Source of the DNA: a bacterium
Lineage (GTDB): Bacteria > Bacteroidota > Bacteroidia > Chitinophagales > Chitinophagaceae
Assembly (NCBI GenBank): GCA_027364635.1
Contig: DAHXOZ010000011.1
Coordinates: 1 to 36,479 of the forward strand
Length of the DNA: 36,479 bases
Direction: 5' to 3'
The position numbers and the translations under genes were made by a program. The notes below the pieces were generated by a model, which saw only the letters and a list, made by a program, of their open reading frames with translations, did no database searches and had not been told where the DNA came from. Positions 17,844 to 26,582 of the stretch are shown piece by piece (position 1 is the stretch's first letter; the number at the start of each line of letters is the position of its first letter).

Positions 17844-18824
17844 GTGACAGGAATTTTCAGGACCAATAATCCACTCAACACTTTCCTGCTTCTTGTGTAT
17901 GGAATCCTATTAAAATTTGTATGGTTGCTTCATCCGCAAATTCCTGAAATCCACAAGTCCTATGGATTTCTTTTTAACGGTATCATTGAAGTAATCAAAC
18001 CTTATTTTGATACCTTCCCAAAATCATATTTCTTTATTGCCTACTTATTAATTTTTTTGCAGGCTATCACTTTTAATCAAATTATCACAAGCCGAAAGAT
18101 GATGGAAAAGCCGAATTATTTGCCGGCGATGAGTTATCTTTTAATTACTTCTTTTTTCCCTGAATGGAATGTATTAAGTGCTCCCTTAATTATCAATTCA
18201 ATTCTCATTTGGGTATGGTCTAAAATGAGCAATCTAAATAATAATATACATCCCAAAGCCACTCTGTTCAACGTAGGAATAGGGATAGGGCTTGCTTCCT
18301 TTTTTTATTTACCTTCCTTTGCATTTGCCCTATTTGTAATTCTTTCTCTCATCATAACAAGGCCACCAAAAGTAGCAGAGTGGCTCGTCACTTTTCTGGG
18401 AATAACAACTCCGTGGTACTTTTTGTTTGCCTGGCTTTTCTTAACCAACAAGCTATATTCCTTCCGGTTTTTTGGTTTCGGAATTACTCAGGCGGCTTAT
18501 AATTTAATTCATATTGAATGGGCCGGAATCATCTTTATAGGACTAATGATTTTAATGGGTTTATATTTTGTTCAATCTTATATGACTAAGCAAGTATTGC
18601 AGGTAAGAAAAAACTGGGGACAACTTTTATTGTATTTACTCATTTGTATCGGGATTACCATTATCATAGTCAGCCATAGCATTGGTTATTGGATGTTAGC
18701 TTTGGTTCCGGCTTCTGCCTTCATCGGATGTGCATTTTATTATCCGCCTACCAGATGGATTCCGATGGTGCTTCAATGGGTGATGGTTTGTTTTATACTT
18801 TATATGCAGTATTTCAAAAAATAA
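17844..18824 (+). CDS. multi-pass membrane protein, DUF6427-like
   Basis: A 326-residue integral membrane protein with about eight hydrophobic helices, including FLLLVYGILLKFVWLLHP, YFFIAYLLIFLQAITFNQII, LFNVGIGIGLASFFYLPSFA, LVTFLGITTPWYFLFAWLFL, WAGIIFIGLMILMGLYFVQS, LLLYLLICIGITIIIVSHSI and WVMVCFILYMQYF. The start MTGIFRTNNPLNTFLLLVYG resembles the DUF6427 family of Bacteroidota, from memory. It uses a GTG start at 17844, with no nearby in-frame ATG. Function unknown. purQ begins 44 bp downstream with its own promoter-like box. Confidence 0.75.
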   Translation: MTGIFRTNNPLNTFLLLVYGILLKFVWLLHPQIPEIHKSYGFLFNGIIEVIKPYFDTFPKSYFFIAYLLIFLQAITFNQIITSRKMMEKPNYLPAMSYLLITSFFPEWNVLSAPLIINSILIWVWSKMSNLNNNIHPKATLFNVGIGIGLASFFYLPSFAFALFVILSLIITRPPKVAEWLVTFLGITTPWYFLFAWLFLTNKLYSFRFFGFGITQAAYNLIHIEWAGIIFIGLMILMGLYFVQSYMTKQVLQVRKNWGQLLLYLLICIGITIIIVSHSIGYWMLALVPASAFIGCAFYYPPTRWIPMVLQWVMVCFILYMQYFKK

Positions 18825-18838
18825 AGAAACGGAATGTT

Positions 18839-18846
18839 TAATTTTG
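18839..18846 (+). promoter_or_regulatory. -7 promoter box (TAATTTTG) of purQ
   Basis: TAATTTTGCC matches TAnnTTTG 22 bp before the purQ ATG. The same ten bases occur ahead of uvrA at 20508, which strengthens both calls. No -33 TTG at ideal spacing. Confidence 0.5.
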
Positions 18847-18867
18847 CCTTCAAATAAAATATAGAAA

Positions 18868-19533
18868 ATGAAATTTGGTGTGGTAATTTTTCCGGGGTCT
18901 AATTGCGACAGGGATATGATCGATGCACTTCAAGATGATTTAGGCCAGGAAGTGATTACTTTGTGGCATAAACACAAAGATCTTTCAATGTTCGATACTT
19001 CTGATTGTATTGTGCTCCCAGGCGGGTTTAGTTTTGGTGATTATTTAAGATGTGGCGCTATTGCACGTTTTAGCCCGATGATGCAAAGCGTAATTGAATT
19101 TGCCCATAAAGGCGGAAAAGTATTTGGGGTTTGCAATGGTTTTCAGATTCTTTGTGAAAGCGGCTTGCTTCCCGGGGTTTTGCTCCAGAATTCTCAAATG
19201 AAATTTACCTGTAAAAATACTTTCATCAAAAATGATATTAACAACGAAGTTTTAAAAATTCCGGTAGCGCATGGGGAAGGAAGATTTTTTGTAAAAGAAA
19301 CCGAGTTGGAAGAAATTGAAAAAAACAACCAGGTTCTTTACAGTTATTGTAATGAAAAAGGTGAGATACATATTGATCATTCGCCAAATGGATCTATACA
19401 CAGTATTGCAGGTATTTCAAATAAAGAAAGAAATGTATTTGGTATGATGCCTCATCCTGAAAGAGCGTGCAGCCGGATGCTTGGGAATACTGATGGCAAA
19501 AAAGTATTTAAAGAATTATTTTCAATTAATTAA
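18868..19533 (+). CDS. purQ: phosphoribosylformylglycinamidine synthase, glutaminase subunit
   Basis: Class I glutamine amidotransferase that supplies ammonia to PurL in the fourth step of purine synthesis. The 221-residue length is typical of the stand-alone PurQ. It begins MKFGVVIFPGSNCDRDM, with the PurQ-specific FPGSNCD, then VLPGGFSFGDYLRCGAIAR, the nucleophile Cys near 87 in VFGVCNGFQILCESGLLPG, and the His-Glu pair near 194-196 in MMPHPERA. PurL and PurS are not in the window, so purine genes are dispersed here. A strong bidirectional terminator follows. Confidence 0.96.
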   Translation: MKFGVVIFPGSNCDRDMIDALQDDLGQEVITLWHKHKDLSMFDTSDCIVLPGGFSFGDYLRCGAIARFSPMMQSVIEFAHKGGKVFGVCNGFQILCESGLLPGVLLQNSQMKFTCKNTFIKNDINNEVLKIPVAHGEGRFFVKETELEEIEKNNQVLYSYCNEKGEIHIDHSPNGSIHSIAGISNKERNVFGMMPHPERACSRMLGNTDGKKVFKELFSIN

Positions 19534-19617
19534 TTCTTCGCGGCTCTATTTAACCCGAGCCTTTGCTAAAGACAGTAAAGAAACAAATAACCATTATTTT
19601 TATTTTATACCAATAAA

Positions 19618-19647
19618 AAAATCCCTTTGGTTTTTCAAAGGGATTTT
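19618..19647. terminator. bidirectional terminator between purQ and the sigma factor
   Basis: A 12-bp perfect stem (AAAATCCCTTTG with CAAAGGGATTTT) around a GTTTTT loop. A/T tracts lie on both sides, so it can end both the plus-strand purQ transcript and the convergent sigma-factor transcript, which ends at 19673. Confidence 0.85.
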
Positions 19648-19672
19648 ATTGTTGCGGGTTCAGAAGCTGATA

Positions 19673-20254
19673 TTATAAAGCAATTTGTTTTTCGATCATC
19701 ATTTTCCTTAAGTTAATCAGACCATAACGCATGCGACCCAAGGCAGTATTAATGCTGCAACCTGTAATATTCGCAATTTCTTTAAAACTAAGATCTGCGA
19801 AATGTCGCATTACAATCACTTCTTTCTGATCTTCAGGGAGCATGTCGAGCATTTTTCTCACTCTTTCATGGCTTTGTCCCTGGATCATTTTTTCTTCCAT
19901 TCCGGGTTCAGAAAAATTAAGCACTTCAAAAATGTCATGATCAGTGCTTGTTTTGATTGATGGGCTACGTTTTACCTTCCTGAAATGATCAATACAAAGG
20001 TTGTGCGCTATACGCATTACCCATGGCAAAAATTTTCCCTCTTCATTGTAACGGCCACCATTAATGGTATCAATTACTTTAATAAAGGCGTCCTGGAAAA
20101 TATCTTCGGCAAGAAATTTATCCTTAACTAATAAATAAATGGAGGTGAAAATTTTGTCTTTGTAGCGTTCTACAAGAGTTGAAAGAGCTTCGCTATCTCC
20201 GTCAAGATAGATGTGGATCAGTTGCTGATCGGTTAAACTGTTCATGGTTTTCAT
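19673..20254 (-). CDS. ECF-type RNA polymerase sigma factor
   Basis: A two-domain (sigma2 plus sigma4) sigma factor of about 193 residues. Region 2 includes FLAEDIFQDAFIKVID and GKFLPWVMRIAHNLCIDHFR; region 4 includes MLPEDQKEVIVMRHFADLSF and the helix-turn-helix EIANITGCSINTALGRMRYG. No anti-sigma gene is adjacent. I prefer the start at 20254 (MKTMNSLTDQQLIHIYLDGD); nine bases later is another ATG, and the frame extends 23 codons upstream, which looks non-coding. It is divergent from uvrA. Target genes cannot be deduced from the sequence. Confidence 0.9.
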   Translation of the reverse strand: MKTMNSLTDQQLIHIYLDGDSEALSTLVERYKDKIFTSIYLLVKDKFLAEDIFQDAFIKVIDTINGGRYNEEGKFLPWVMRIAHNLCIDHFRKVKRSPSIKTSTDHDIFEVLNFSEPGMEEKMIQGQSHERVRKMLDMLPEDQKEVIVMRHFADLSFKEIANITGCSINTALGRMRYGLINLRKMMIEKQIAL

Positions 20255-20445
20255 AACCTGTTTGTAATTTAGGCGTTTAGGGATATTGTGTAAGTTCCAA
20301 TTTAAGAGAAAACGATGGAGCAACTTAGTGCGATGTGCAGGAGGTTCTTCATTCTTTCTGGAAAATTGGAATGCTAAAATTAATATAAAACTTTACACTT
20401 CCAAATGAATTGCTAATTTTTTTTGGCAAAAACTAAAAATTGAGG

Positions 20446-20477
20446 AATACCACTTGAAAAAGTGCGAAATACCACTT
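20446..20477 (+). promoter_or_regulatory. tandem direct repeat AATACCACTT x2, 22-bp period, upstream of uvrA
   Basis: AATACCACTT occurs at 20446-20455 and again at 20468-20477, a perfect 10-bp direct repeat separated by 12 bp, two helical turns. It lies 31 bp before the uvrA -7 box, in the region shared with the divergent sigma factor. Direct repeats of 9-10 bp spaced by 12-13 bp are the geometry described for LytTR-type response regulators; which protein would bind here is unknown. The first copy also overlaps a small inverted repeat, CACTT-gaaa-AAGTG. Confidence 0.5.
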
Positions 20478-20507
20478 TTTAATCAATGCCGTAAAATTAC
20501 TATTCAC

Positions 20508-20515
20508 TAATTTTG
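20508..20515 (+). promoter_or_regulatory. -7 promoter box (TAATTTTG) of uvrA
   Basis: TAATTTTGCC, matching TAnnTTTG and identical to the box ahead of purQ, ends 9 bp before the uvrA ATG. The implied leader is only about 3-6 bases. No -33 TTG at ideal spacing. Confidence 0.55.
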
Positions 20516-20524
20516 CCATCCTGA

Positions 20525-23413
20525 ATGAAGACAAAAAAACTTTCTACCGTAAAAAACAACGTTACTATTTCAAATAATATTTTTATAAAAGGCGCAAGAG
20601 TTCATAATCTTAAAAATATTGATGTTGAAATCCCACGCAATAAACTAATTGTGGTTACTGGCGTTTCAGGGTCTGGTAAATCTTCTCTTACCATTGATAC
20701 CTTATTTGCAGAAGGCCAGCGCCGTTACGCAGAAAGCATGAGCGCCTATGCCAGGCAGTTTATGGCGCGCATGAATAAACCTGATGTTGATTATATAAAA
20801 GGCTTGTGCCCGGCAATAGCGATTGAACAGAAAGTAATAACAAGAACACCCAGATCCACCGTTGGCAGCATGACGGAAATCTACGACTACCTGCGTCTTT
20901 TATTTGCAAGAATCGGGAAAACCATTTCGCCGGTTTCAGGAAGGGAAGTGAAAAAAGATGATGTAACGGATGTGGTAAAAGCAATAAATGATTTAAAAAA
21001 TGATGATAAGGTATTGTTACTGGTGGCTTTCAGGCAAATGCATCATCGTGATATTAAAGAGGAACTTCACATTTTAATGCAAAAAGGGTTTTCAAGAGTT
21101 GCCTCCCCTAACCCCTCCAAGGGAGGAGGAATGGAGATTGTTCGTATTGAAGACCTCCAGGAAGAAAAAGATTTGGAATCTTTTTTTGCTCATAAAACTG
21201 TTTATGTTTTAATCGATCGTTTGGTGGTAAAAGATTTTGATGAGGAAGACAATCATCGCATCGCAGATTCGGTAAATACTGCTTTTTATGAAGGAGAGGG
21301 AGAATTACTTCTTGAAGTAAACGGAAAAGATCATCTTCATTTTTCCAATAAGTTTGAATTAGATGGAATAAAGTTTGAAGAGCCTGTTCCCAATTTATTT
21401 TCTTTCAATAACCCTTATGGTGCTTGCCCTGTTTGTGGTGGATTTTCTCTCGTTCTTGGCATTGATCCTGATCTTGTTTTTCCCGATAAAAGATTAAGTG
21501 TTTATGAAAATGCAATTGCTCCCTGGCGGGGTGAAAAGTCGGCACAATACAGGGATAAGTTAATACGCGCCGCAAAGCATTTTGATTTCCCAATTCATAA
21601 ACCGGTTATTGATCTTACCACCGCCCAGTATAATTTATTGTGGACCGGTAATGAATACTTTGAAGGAATCAACGACTTTTTTAAAGAGGTTCAACAAAAT
21701 CTTTATAAGATTCAATACCGTGTTTTACTTAGTCGCTATCGTGGCAAAACTTTGTGTCCTGAGTGTGCTGGTTACCGTTTAAGAAAAGAAGCTTTGTACG
21801 TACAGGTGTCGCACAAACACATTGGTGAACTCTGTGAAATGCCGGTAAAGGATTTGCAAAAATGGTTTTCAGAGATTGAATTATCTGATTTTGATACAAC
21901 AATAGCAAAAAGAATTTTAATAGAGATCAACACAAGATTAAAAATACTTGTGGACGTAGGTTTGGGCTATCTTACTTTAAACAGATTGGCAAATTCATTG
22001 AGTGGTGGTGAAAGTCAGCGTATACAACTTACAAGAAGTTTGGGAAGCAATCTAACTGACTCGTTATATATTTTAGACGAACCATCTATCGGTTTACATT
22101 CGCGTGATACAGAAAACCTGATTAAGGTTTTGAAAAATTTACAATCTTTAGGAAACACAGTTGTGGTTGTTGAACACGATGAAATGATGATGAGGAAAGC
22201 GGATCACATTATTGATATGGGACCGCTGGCAAGCCATCTTGGTGGAGAAATAATTGCGGAAGGAAATTATAATTCTATCATTAAAAATCCTGAAAGTCTT
22301 ACAGGAAAATACCTTAAAGGAGAATTAAAAATAGAGCCTCCGAAATATATCCATAAATGGAACCGCTCCATAAAGGTTGAAGGCGCACGCCAGAATAATC
22401 TAAAAAATATTGATATTGTTTTTCCTTTAAATGTTTTATGTGTAGTAAGCGGTGTAAGCGGAAGTGGAAAAACAACTTTAGTAAAACAAATTTTATATCC
22501 TGCTTTAAAAAAGCTGAAAGGCGAATTTGCAGAAAAAGTGGGATTAAGTAAAGGCCTTTCAGGGGATATCGATTTTATTTCGCAAGTAGAAATGATCGAT
22601 CAGAATCCTATCGGAAAATCATCGAGAAGCAATCCTGTCACTTATATTAAAGCTTATGACGAGATCCGTGAACTTTTCAGCAAACAACCTTTAAGTAAAA
22701 TTCGTGGATACCAACCAAAACATTTTTCTTTTAATGTTGATGGAGGAAGATGCGATGCTTGCAAAGGTGAAGGCGAACAGGTGGTGGAAATGCAATTTCT
22801 CGCAGATGTTCATTTGGTTTGTGATGTGTGCCATGGAAAAAGATTTAAAGAAGAAGTGCTTGAAGTAAAATATAATGACAAAAATATTTTTGATATTTTA
22901 GAAATGAGTGTGGATGAAGCGATCGCTTTCTTTGGAAAAGAAAAATTGTCATCAAATAAAAAAGAAATTTCCGGTATTGATATAGCAAATAAAATTCAAC
23001 CACTAAGCGATGTGGGATTAGGATATATTAAATTAGGGCAATCATCTGATACACTGTCTGGTGGCGAAGCGCAGCGAGTAAAACTTGCGTCGTTCCTTGG
23101 AAAGGGCAAAGGCCAGGGAAATCTTCTTTTCATTTTTGACGAACCTACTACCGGACTTCATTTTCATGATATAGAAAAATTGCTTGCTTCTTTTAATGCT
23201 TTAATTGAACAAGGCCATTCTATTATAGTAATTGAACACAATACCGATGTAATAAAATCAGCAGATTGGGTAATCGACCTCGGACCCGAAGCAGGTGATG
23301 AAGGCGGAAATTTAGTTTACGCAGGAGTTCCGTCAGGTTTGAAAAAAGTAAAAGAAAGTTATACAGGGAAATATTTGGCCTCCCCTGCCCCCTCCAAAGG
23401 AGGGGAACCTTAA
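20525..23413 (+). CDS. uvrA: excinuclease ABC subunit UvrA, carrying two in-frame repeat insertions
   Basis: DNA-damage recognition ATPase of nucleotide excision repair. The 962-residue protein has both ABC halves: Walker A at about 46-54 ([10 protein letters not shown]) and 642 ([10 protein letters not shown]), signatures [12 protein letters not shown] (about 491) and [12 protein letters not shown] (about 844), Walker [12 protein letters not shown] and [13 protein letters not shown]. Zinc-binding cysteines are seen in [25 protein letters not shown] and CDVCHGKRF. Two G/C-rich repeats are read in frame: residues 193-202 ([10 protein letters not shown]), inside the region that normally binds UvrB, and the last 11 residues ([11 protein letters not shown]), which create the stop codon. 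The gene appears intact. Its promoter box is 9 bp upstream. Confidence 0.96.
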   Translation: MKTKKLSTVKNNVTISNNIFIKGARVHNLKNIDVEIPRNKLIVVTGVSGSGKSSLTIDTLFAEGQRRYAESMSAYARQFMARMNKPDVDYIKGLCPAIAIEQKVITRTPRSTVGSMTEIYDYLRLLFARIGKTISPVSGREVKKDDVTDVVKAINDLKNDDKVLLLVAFRQMHHRDIKEELHILMQKGFSRVASPNPSKGGGMEIVRIEDLQEEKDLESFFAHKTVYVLIDRLVVKDFDEEDNHRIADSVNTAFYEGEGELLLEVNGKDHLHFSNKFELDGIKFEEPVPNLFSFNNPYGACPVCGGFSLVLGIDPDLVFPDKRLSVYENAIAPWRGEKSAQYRDKLIRAAKHFDFPIHKPVIDLTTAQYNLLWTGNEYFEGINDFFKEVQQNLYKIQYRVLLSRYRGKTLCPECAGYRLRKEALYVQVSHKHIGELCEMPVKDLQKWFSEIELSDFDTTIAKRILIEINTRLKILVDVGLGYLTLNRLANSLSGGESQRIQLTRSLGSNLTDSLYILDEPSIGLHSRDTENLIKVLKNLQSLGNTVVVVEHDEMMMRKADHIIDMGPLASHLGGEIIAEGNYNSIIKNPESLTGKYLKGELKIEPPKYIHKWNRSIKVEGARQNNLKNIDIVFPLNVLCVVSGVSGSGKTTLVKQILYPALKKLKGEFAEKVGLSKGLSGDIDFISQVEMIDQNPIGKSSRSNPVTYIKAYDEIRELFSKQPLSKIRGYQPKHFSFNVDGGRCDACKGEGEQVVEMQFLADVHLVCDVCHGKRFKEEVLEVKYNDKNIFDILEMSVDEAIAFFGKEKLSSNKKEISGIDIANKIQPLSDVGLGYIKLGQSSDTLSGGEAQRVKLASFLGKGKGQGNLLFIFDEPTTGLHFHDIEKLLASFNALIEQGHSIIVIEHNTDVIKSADWVIDLGPEAGDEGGNLVYAGVPSGLKKVKESYTGKYLASPAPSKGGEP
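21101..21130 (+). repeat. G/C-rich palindromic repeat, copy 1, in frame inside uvrA
   Basis: A 30-bp unit beginning GCCTCCCCTAACCCCTCC and continuing AAGGGAGGAGGA. It starts exactly on a codon boundary (codon 193 of uvrA) and is 30 bp long, so it preserves the frame. It shares its first half and its GGAGG end with the copies at 23378 and 23459. It is far richer in G+C than its surroundings. Confidence 0.85.
23378..23407 (+). repeat. G/C-rich palindromic repeat, copy 2, forming the uvrA 3' end
   Basis: A 30-bp unit GCCTCCCCTGCCCCCTCC then AAAGGAGGGGAA. The CCCCTCC-aaa-GGAGGGG part is a self-complementary hairpin. It is read in the same frame as copy 1 and encodes [10 protein letters not shown] just before the stop codon. 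Confidence 0.85.
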
Positions 23414-23458
23414 ATCTGTCCCTTGGAAAATTATTTTTTTATCAATAGTTTTTCTAAA

Positions 23459-23486
23459 GCCCCTCCTTTGCAGGGTTTGGGGAGGC
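23459..23486 (-). repeat. G/C-rich palindromic repeat, copy 3, inverted
   Basis: The complement reads GCCTCCCCAAACCCTG then CAAAGGAGGGGC, the same repeat in opposite orientation, 51 bp after copy 2. Copies 2 and 3 could pair in one long stem and end both uvrA and the convergent DUF4293 gene, whose stop codon (23487) directly abuts copy 3. Confidence 0.8.
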
Positions 23487-23933
23487 TTATCTCAAGCGAT
23501 TGCTTTCTTTTATCAATTTTGAATCTTTGTAAATTCCCCTTGCTGCCATAACCAGTAATATAATAATAAGGATGTGAAGGATTGCCCAGATATTAAAATT
23601 TCCCTGTGAAAATTTTTCAGTTTCACGGAAATATAAGAAGACGATAAGGCACTCCATTAAAATAGCAGCTAGTATAATACGGATTTGAATGCTACGGTGT
23701 TTGAATAAAAAAATATTGATAATAATTCCCGTACCGAGAGCGCTGGTAAGAATTAAAATTAAAAAATTATTAGTGGCTGTCACGAGTTGATAGCTTCCGT
23801 CCGTAGCCATTGAAGTAACCGCATTGGCGCCATTTTGAATAGCAAGAGTACCGGCGTAAAAAGAGAATTTAATAGTAAGAAAAACAGCAATTGCTGCAAA
23901 TATCATCCATACTGTTTGTATACGTTGTATCAT
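23487..23933 (-). CDS. DUF4293 family membrane protein
   Basis: A 148-residue protein with four hydrophobic helices (TVWMIFAAIAVFLTIKFSFY, NNFLILILTSALGTGIIINI, IILAAILMECLIVFLYF, IWAILHILIIILLVMAARGI). It starts MIQRIQTVWM and ends ARGIYKDSKLIKESNRLR, which matches the DUF4293 family of Bacteroidota: MIQRIQ start, short basic tail. Function unknown. It abuts inverted repeat copy 3, from which its last bases may derive. glyA lies 68 bp upstream in the same direction. Confidence 0.85.
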   Translation of the reverse strand: MIQRIQTVWMIFAAIAVFLTIKFSFYAGTLAIQNGANAVTSMATDGSYQLVTATNNFLILILTSALGTGIIINIFLFKHRSIQIRIILAAILMECLIVFLYFRETEKFSQGNFNIWAILHILIIILLVMAARGIYKDSKLIKESNRLR

Positions 23934-24001
23934 AATAAAAATTTATAGTACAAAGTAAACACAATATGTTTTAGAATAGAAAAAATTCGGATATTTTCAA
24001 C

Positions 24002-25282
24002 TTAGCCAAGATCGGGATACAATGGAAAAGCATTCATAAATTCTTTTACATCATTTTTCACATCTAAAATTGTTTTTTCATCATCAAGATTCATCAAAAC
24101 TTTATCTACAAAATCTACTACAGTTTTCATATCGCTTTCTTTTAAACCTCTTGTAGTAATTGCAGGAACTCCAACGCGGATGCCGGAAGTAACAAAGGGG
24201 CTTTTATCATCAAAAGGAACAGCGTTTTTGTTTAAGGTGATGGCCGCTTTGTCAAGCGTTTCCTGTGCTTTTTTGCCGGTAATATCCTTATTGCGAAGAT
24301 CGATTAACATCAAATGATTGTCAGTGCCATTACTTATGAGGTCATACCCTTTTGCATTAAAAGCTTTGGCCATTGCCTGTGCATTTGCTTGTATTTGTTT
24401 GGCATAAGCGGTAAAATCTTCGCTTAATATTTCATAAAAGGAAACCGCTTTTGCTGCAATAATATGTTCGAGTGGACCACCCTGTGAGCCTGGAAAAACG
24501 GCCATATCCAACAAATGGCTCATCATTCTTGTTTCTCCTTTAGGTGTTTTTAAACCAAAGGGATTTTCAAAATCTTTTCCCATTAAAATAATGCCACCAC
24601 GTGGGCCACGCAAAGTTTTATGCGTAGTAGAAGTTACAAAATGACAATGTTGAAATGGCGAATTCAATAATCCTTTTGCAATTAAACCTGCGGGATGTGC
24701 CATATCACACAACACAAATGCGCCTACTTCATCGGCAACTTTTCTTATTCTTTCATAATCCCAATCACGGCTATAAGCAGATGCTCCACAAACAATCATT
24801 TGCGGTTTAACTTCTCTTGCCTTTTTCTCAAGCATGTCATAATCAACAAGCCCTGTTTCTTTTACGACTCCGTAAAAATGCGGCTCATAAATTTTACCCG
24901 AAAAATTAACCGGTGAGCCATGAGTAAGATGACCTCCCATGCTAAGATCAAGCCCTAAAATTTTATCTCCCGGCTTTAACACAGCGAACATTACGGCGAA
25001 ATTTGCCTGTGCACCACTGTGCGGTTGCACATTTGCGTATTCACAATTGAAAATCTTTTTAACCCTTTCAATAGCCAATTGTTCAGATTCGTCAACAAAT
25101 TCACAGCCGCCATAATATCTTCTTCCCGGGTAGCCTTCTGCATATTTATTAGTAAGTACACTTCCCATTGCCTGGATCACTTCGGTTGAAGTAAAATTTT
25201 CTGAAGCAATCAACTCAATACCTTCACGTTGGCGGTTTAATTCTTTAGTAATAATATCAAAAATCTGCTGGTCTTTCTGCAT
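24002..25282 (-). CDS. glyA: serine hydroxymethyltransferase
   Basis: PLP enzyme that converts serine and tetrahydrofolate to glycine and methylene-tetrahydrofolate. The 426-residue protein carries [12 protein letters not shown] near the start, the [20 protein letters not shown] block, and the PLP lysine in [15 protein letters not shown], at about residue 222. I start at the ATG at 25282 ([11 protein letters not shown]). The frame extends upstream, but that part contains a promoter-like TAGGTTTG box and looks non-coding. The length is normal for bacterial GlyA. Confidence 0.97.
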   Translation of the reverse strand: MQKDQQIFDIITKELNRQREGIELIASENFTSTEVIQAMGSVLTNKYAEGYPGRRYYGGCEFVDESEQLAIERVKKIFNCEYANVQPHSGAQANFAVMFAVLKPGDKILGLDLSMGGHLTHGSPVNFSGKIYEPHFYGVVKETGLVDYDMLEKKAREVKPQMIVCGASAYSRDWDYERIRKVADEVGAFVLCDMAHPAGLIAKGLLNSPFQHCHFVTSTTHKTLRGPRGGIILMGKDFENPFGLKTPKGETRMMSHLLDMAVFPGSQGGPLEHIIAAKAVSFYEILSEDFTAYAKQIQANAQAMAKAFNAKGYDLISNGTDNHLMLIDLRNKDITGKKAQETLDKAAITLNKNAVPFDDKSPFVTSGIRVGVPAITTRGLKESDMKTVVDFVDKVLMNLDDEKTILDVKNDVKEFMNAFPLYPDLG

Positions 25283-25297
25283 GAAATAAAATTTGCG

Positions 25298-25305
25298 CAA
25301 ACCTA
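25298..25305 (-). promoter_or_regulatory. -7 promoter box (TAGGTTTG) of glyA
   Basis: The complement reads TAGGTTTGCG, matching TAnnTTTG, 15 bp before the glyA ATG. It supports the start at 25282. No -33 TTG at ideal spacing. Confidence 0.5.
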
Positions 25306-25444
25306 CAAAAAGTTGTGGAGTTTAGAAGTTGCGAAGTTTAATTATTATTCAGTTCCTTCGCCAATCTTGCATTAGTTTATTAATATATTAATCAAAGCGC
25401 AAATAAAACAGAAAGATAGTTTATGATTAAAATCAGGTGAGAAA

Positions 25445-25513
25445 ATGAAAAGAAAAACATTTACTATATTCACATCCCTTTTAAAAAACCGGATGATAAA
25501 CTTACATACATGA
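25445..25513 (+). CDS. possible 22-residue leader ORF overlapping the sugar nucleotidyltransferase start
   Basis: ATG at 25445 with AGGTGA seven bases upstream. It encodes MKRKTFTIFTSLLKNRMINL, then HT, and stops with a TGA that overlaps the next gene's ATG (ATGA). Such overlap is used for translational coupling. The peptide is basic with no known family. It could equally be chance in an AT-rich leader. Confidence 0.2.
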   Translation: MKRKTFTIFTSLLKNRMINLHT

Positions 25514-26502
25514 AGGCCATTATACCTGTAGCAGGTGCAGGCACTAAATTGCGCCCGCATACATACACACAGCCCAAGGCACTCATACCTTTGGCAGGAA
25601 AAACGATTCTTAGTATAAACGTGGACCAGTTGCACGAAGCCGGTATTAATGAATTCATTTTTATCGTTGGCTATCTTGGAGAAAAGATTCAGGATTATAT
25701 CAACTCAAAATATCCACAACTTACCTGTCATTTCATTTATCAAAATATCAGAAAAGGAACCGCTCACGCAGTGGATCTTTCCAAAAAACTGGTAGGTGAT
25801 GATGAGGTTTTTATTGCTTTAGGTGATACCATTTGCGAATATAATATTAAAGAAGTGCTTGCTTCTCCTTATTCAATGCTGGGTGTAAAAAAAGTTGATG
25901 ACCCACGCGATTTTGGTGTAGCAGAAATTAATGAGGATTGCGTAATTACAAAAGTGGTGGAAAAACCTTCTATTCCTAAATCCAATATGGCATTAGTAGG
26001 CCTTTATAAAATTAAAGATTCAAAATTATTATTCGATTGCCTTTCAACCATAATTACAAAGGGTATAAAAAGCCACGACGAATTCAATTTGACAGATGCT
26101 CTTGAATGCATGATTGAAGGAGGAGCCACTTTCAAATCTTTTAAAGTTGAAAACTGGTTTGATTGCGGAAAAAAGGAATCGCTTTTAGAATCCAATTCCA
26201 TCTTGCTTGAAAAGTTTGGAGGATCGATTGCCGAACCGAATAATTTTGAAAACAGCATTTTTATTCCACCGGTGAGTATTGCTGAAGGGTGCGATATCAA
26301 AAATTCAATTATTGGCCCGCATGTAGCCATGGGTGAAAACACGATCGTTCATTCCTCCATAATAAAAGCTTCTATCATTGGTTCTTTTTCAAAATTGTAT
26401 GATGTAGTGCTCGACGATTCCTTAATTGGTAACGATACAGAAGTGATAGGCGAAACACGTTCTCTAAACATCGGCGATAACACTGAGATTGATTTGGGTT
26501 GA
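25510..26502 (+). CDS. sugar-1-phosphate nucleotidyltransferase (RmlA-like)
   Basis: Transfers a nucleotide to a sugar-1-phosphate, typically to make an activated sugar for surface polysaccharides. The 330-residue protein opens with MKAIIPVAGAGTKLRPHTYT and QPKALIPLAGK, the nucleotide-binding signature, with TKLRP in place of the usual TRLRP. It then has FIVGYLGEKIQDYI, IALGDTICE (metal Asp) and NWFDCGKKESLLESN. The C-terminal 100 residues (ENSIFIPPVSIAEGCDIKNS and on) are a left-handed beta-helix. The exact sugar is unknown. It is 80 bp upstream of the nitronate monooxygenase gene and close to Wza/Wzz-like genes. Confidence 0.9.
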   Translation: MKAIIPVAGAGTKLRPHTYTQPKALIPLAGKTILSINVDQLHEAGINEFIFIVGYLGEKIQDYINSKYPQLTCHFIYQNIRKGTAHAVDLSKKLVGDDEVFIALGDTICEYNIKEVLASPYSMLGVKKVDDPRDFGVAEINEDCVITKVVEKPSIPKSNMALVGLYKIKDSKLLFDCLSTIITKGIKSHDEFNLTDALECMIEGGATFKSFKVENWFDCGKKESLLESNSILLEKFGGSIAEPNNFENSIFIPPVSIAEGCDIKNSIIGPHVAMGENTIVHSSIIKASIIGSFSKLYDVVLDDSLIGNDTEVIGETRSLNIGDNTEIDLG

Positions 26503-26515
26503 GATACTCATTTAC

Positions 26516-26526
26516 AGTAAACCAAC
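26516..26526 (+). repeat. dispersed intergenic motif AGTAAACCAAC, copy D
   Basis: Core AGTAAACCAAC followed by AAAA, starting 14 bp after the nucleotidyltransferase stop codon, same orientation, and 57 bp before the TTG start of the next gene. Confidence 0.55.
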
Positions 26527-26582
26527 AAAAAAATAATATTCCTGTTTTTCTTTTTCAAATAAAAGTTACATCTCTACAAAAT

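Noticed and set aside
26499-26582. N-terminal extension of the nitronate monooxygenase to 26499
   Set aside because: It would include the intergenic AGTAAACCAAC repeat and 28 residues before the family's usual start.
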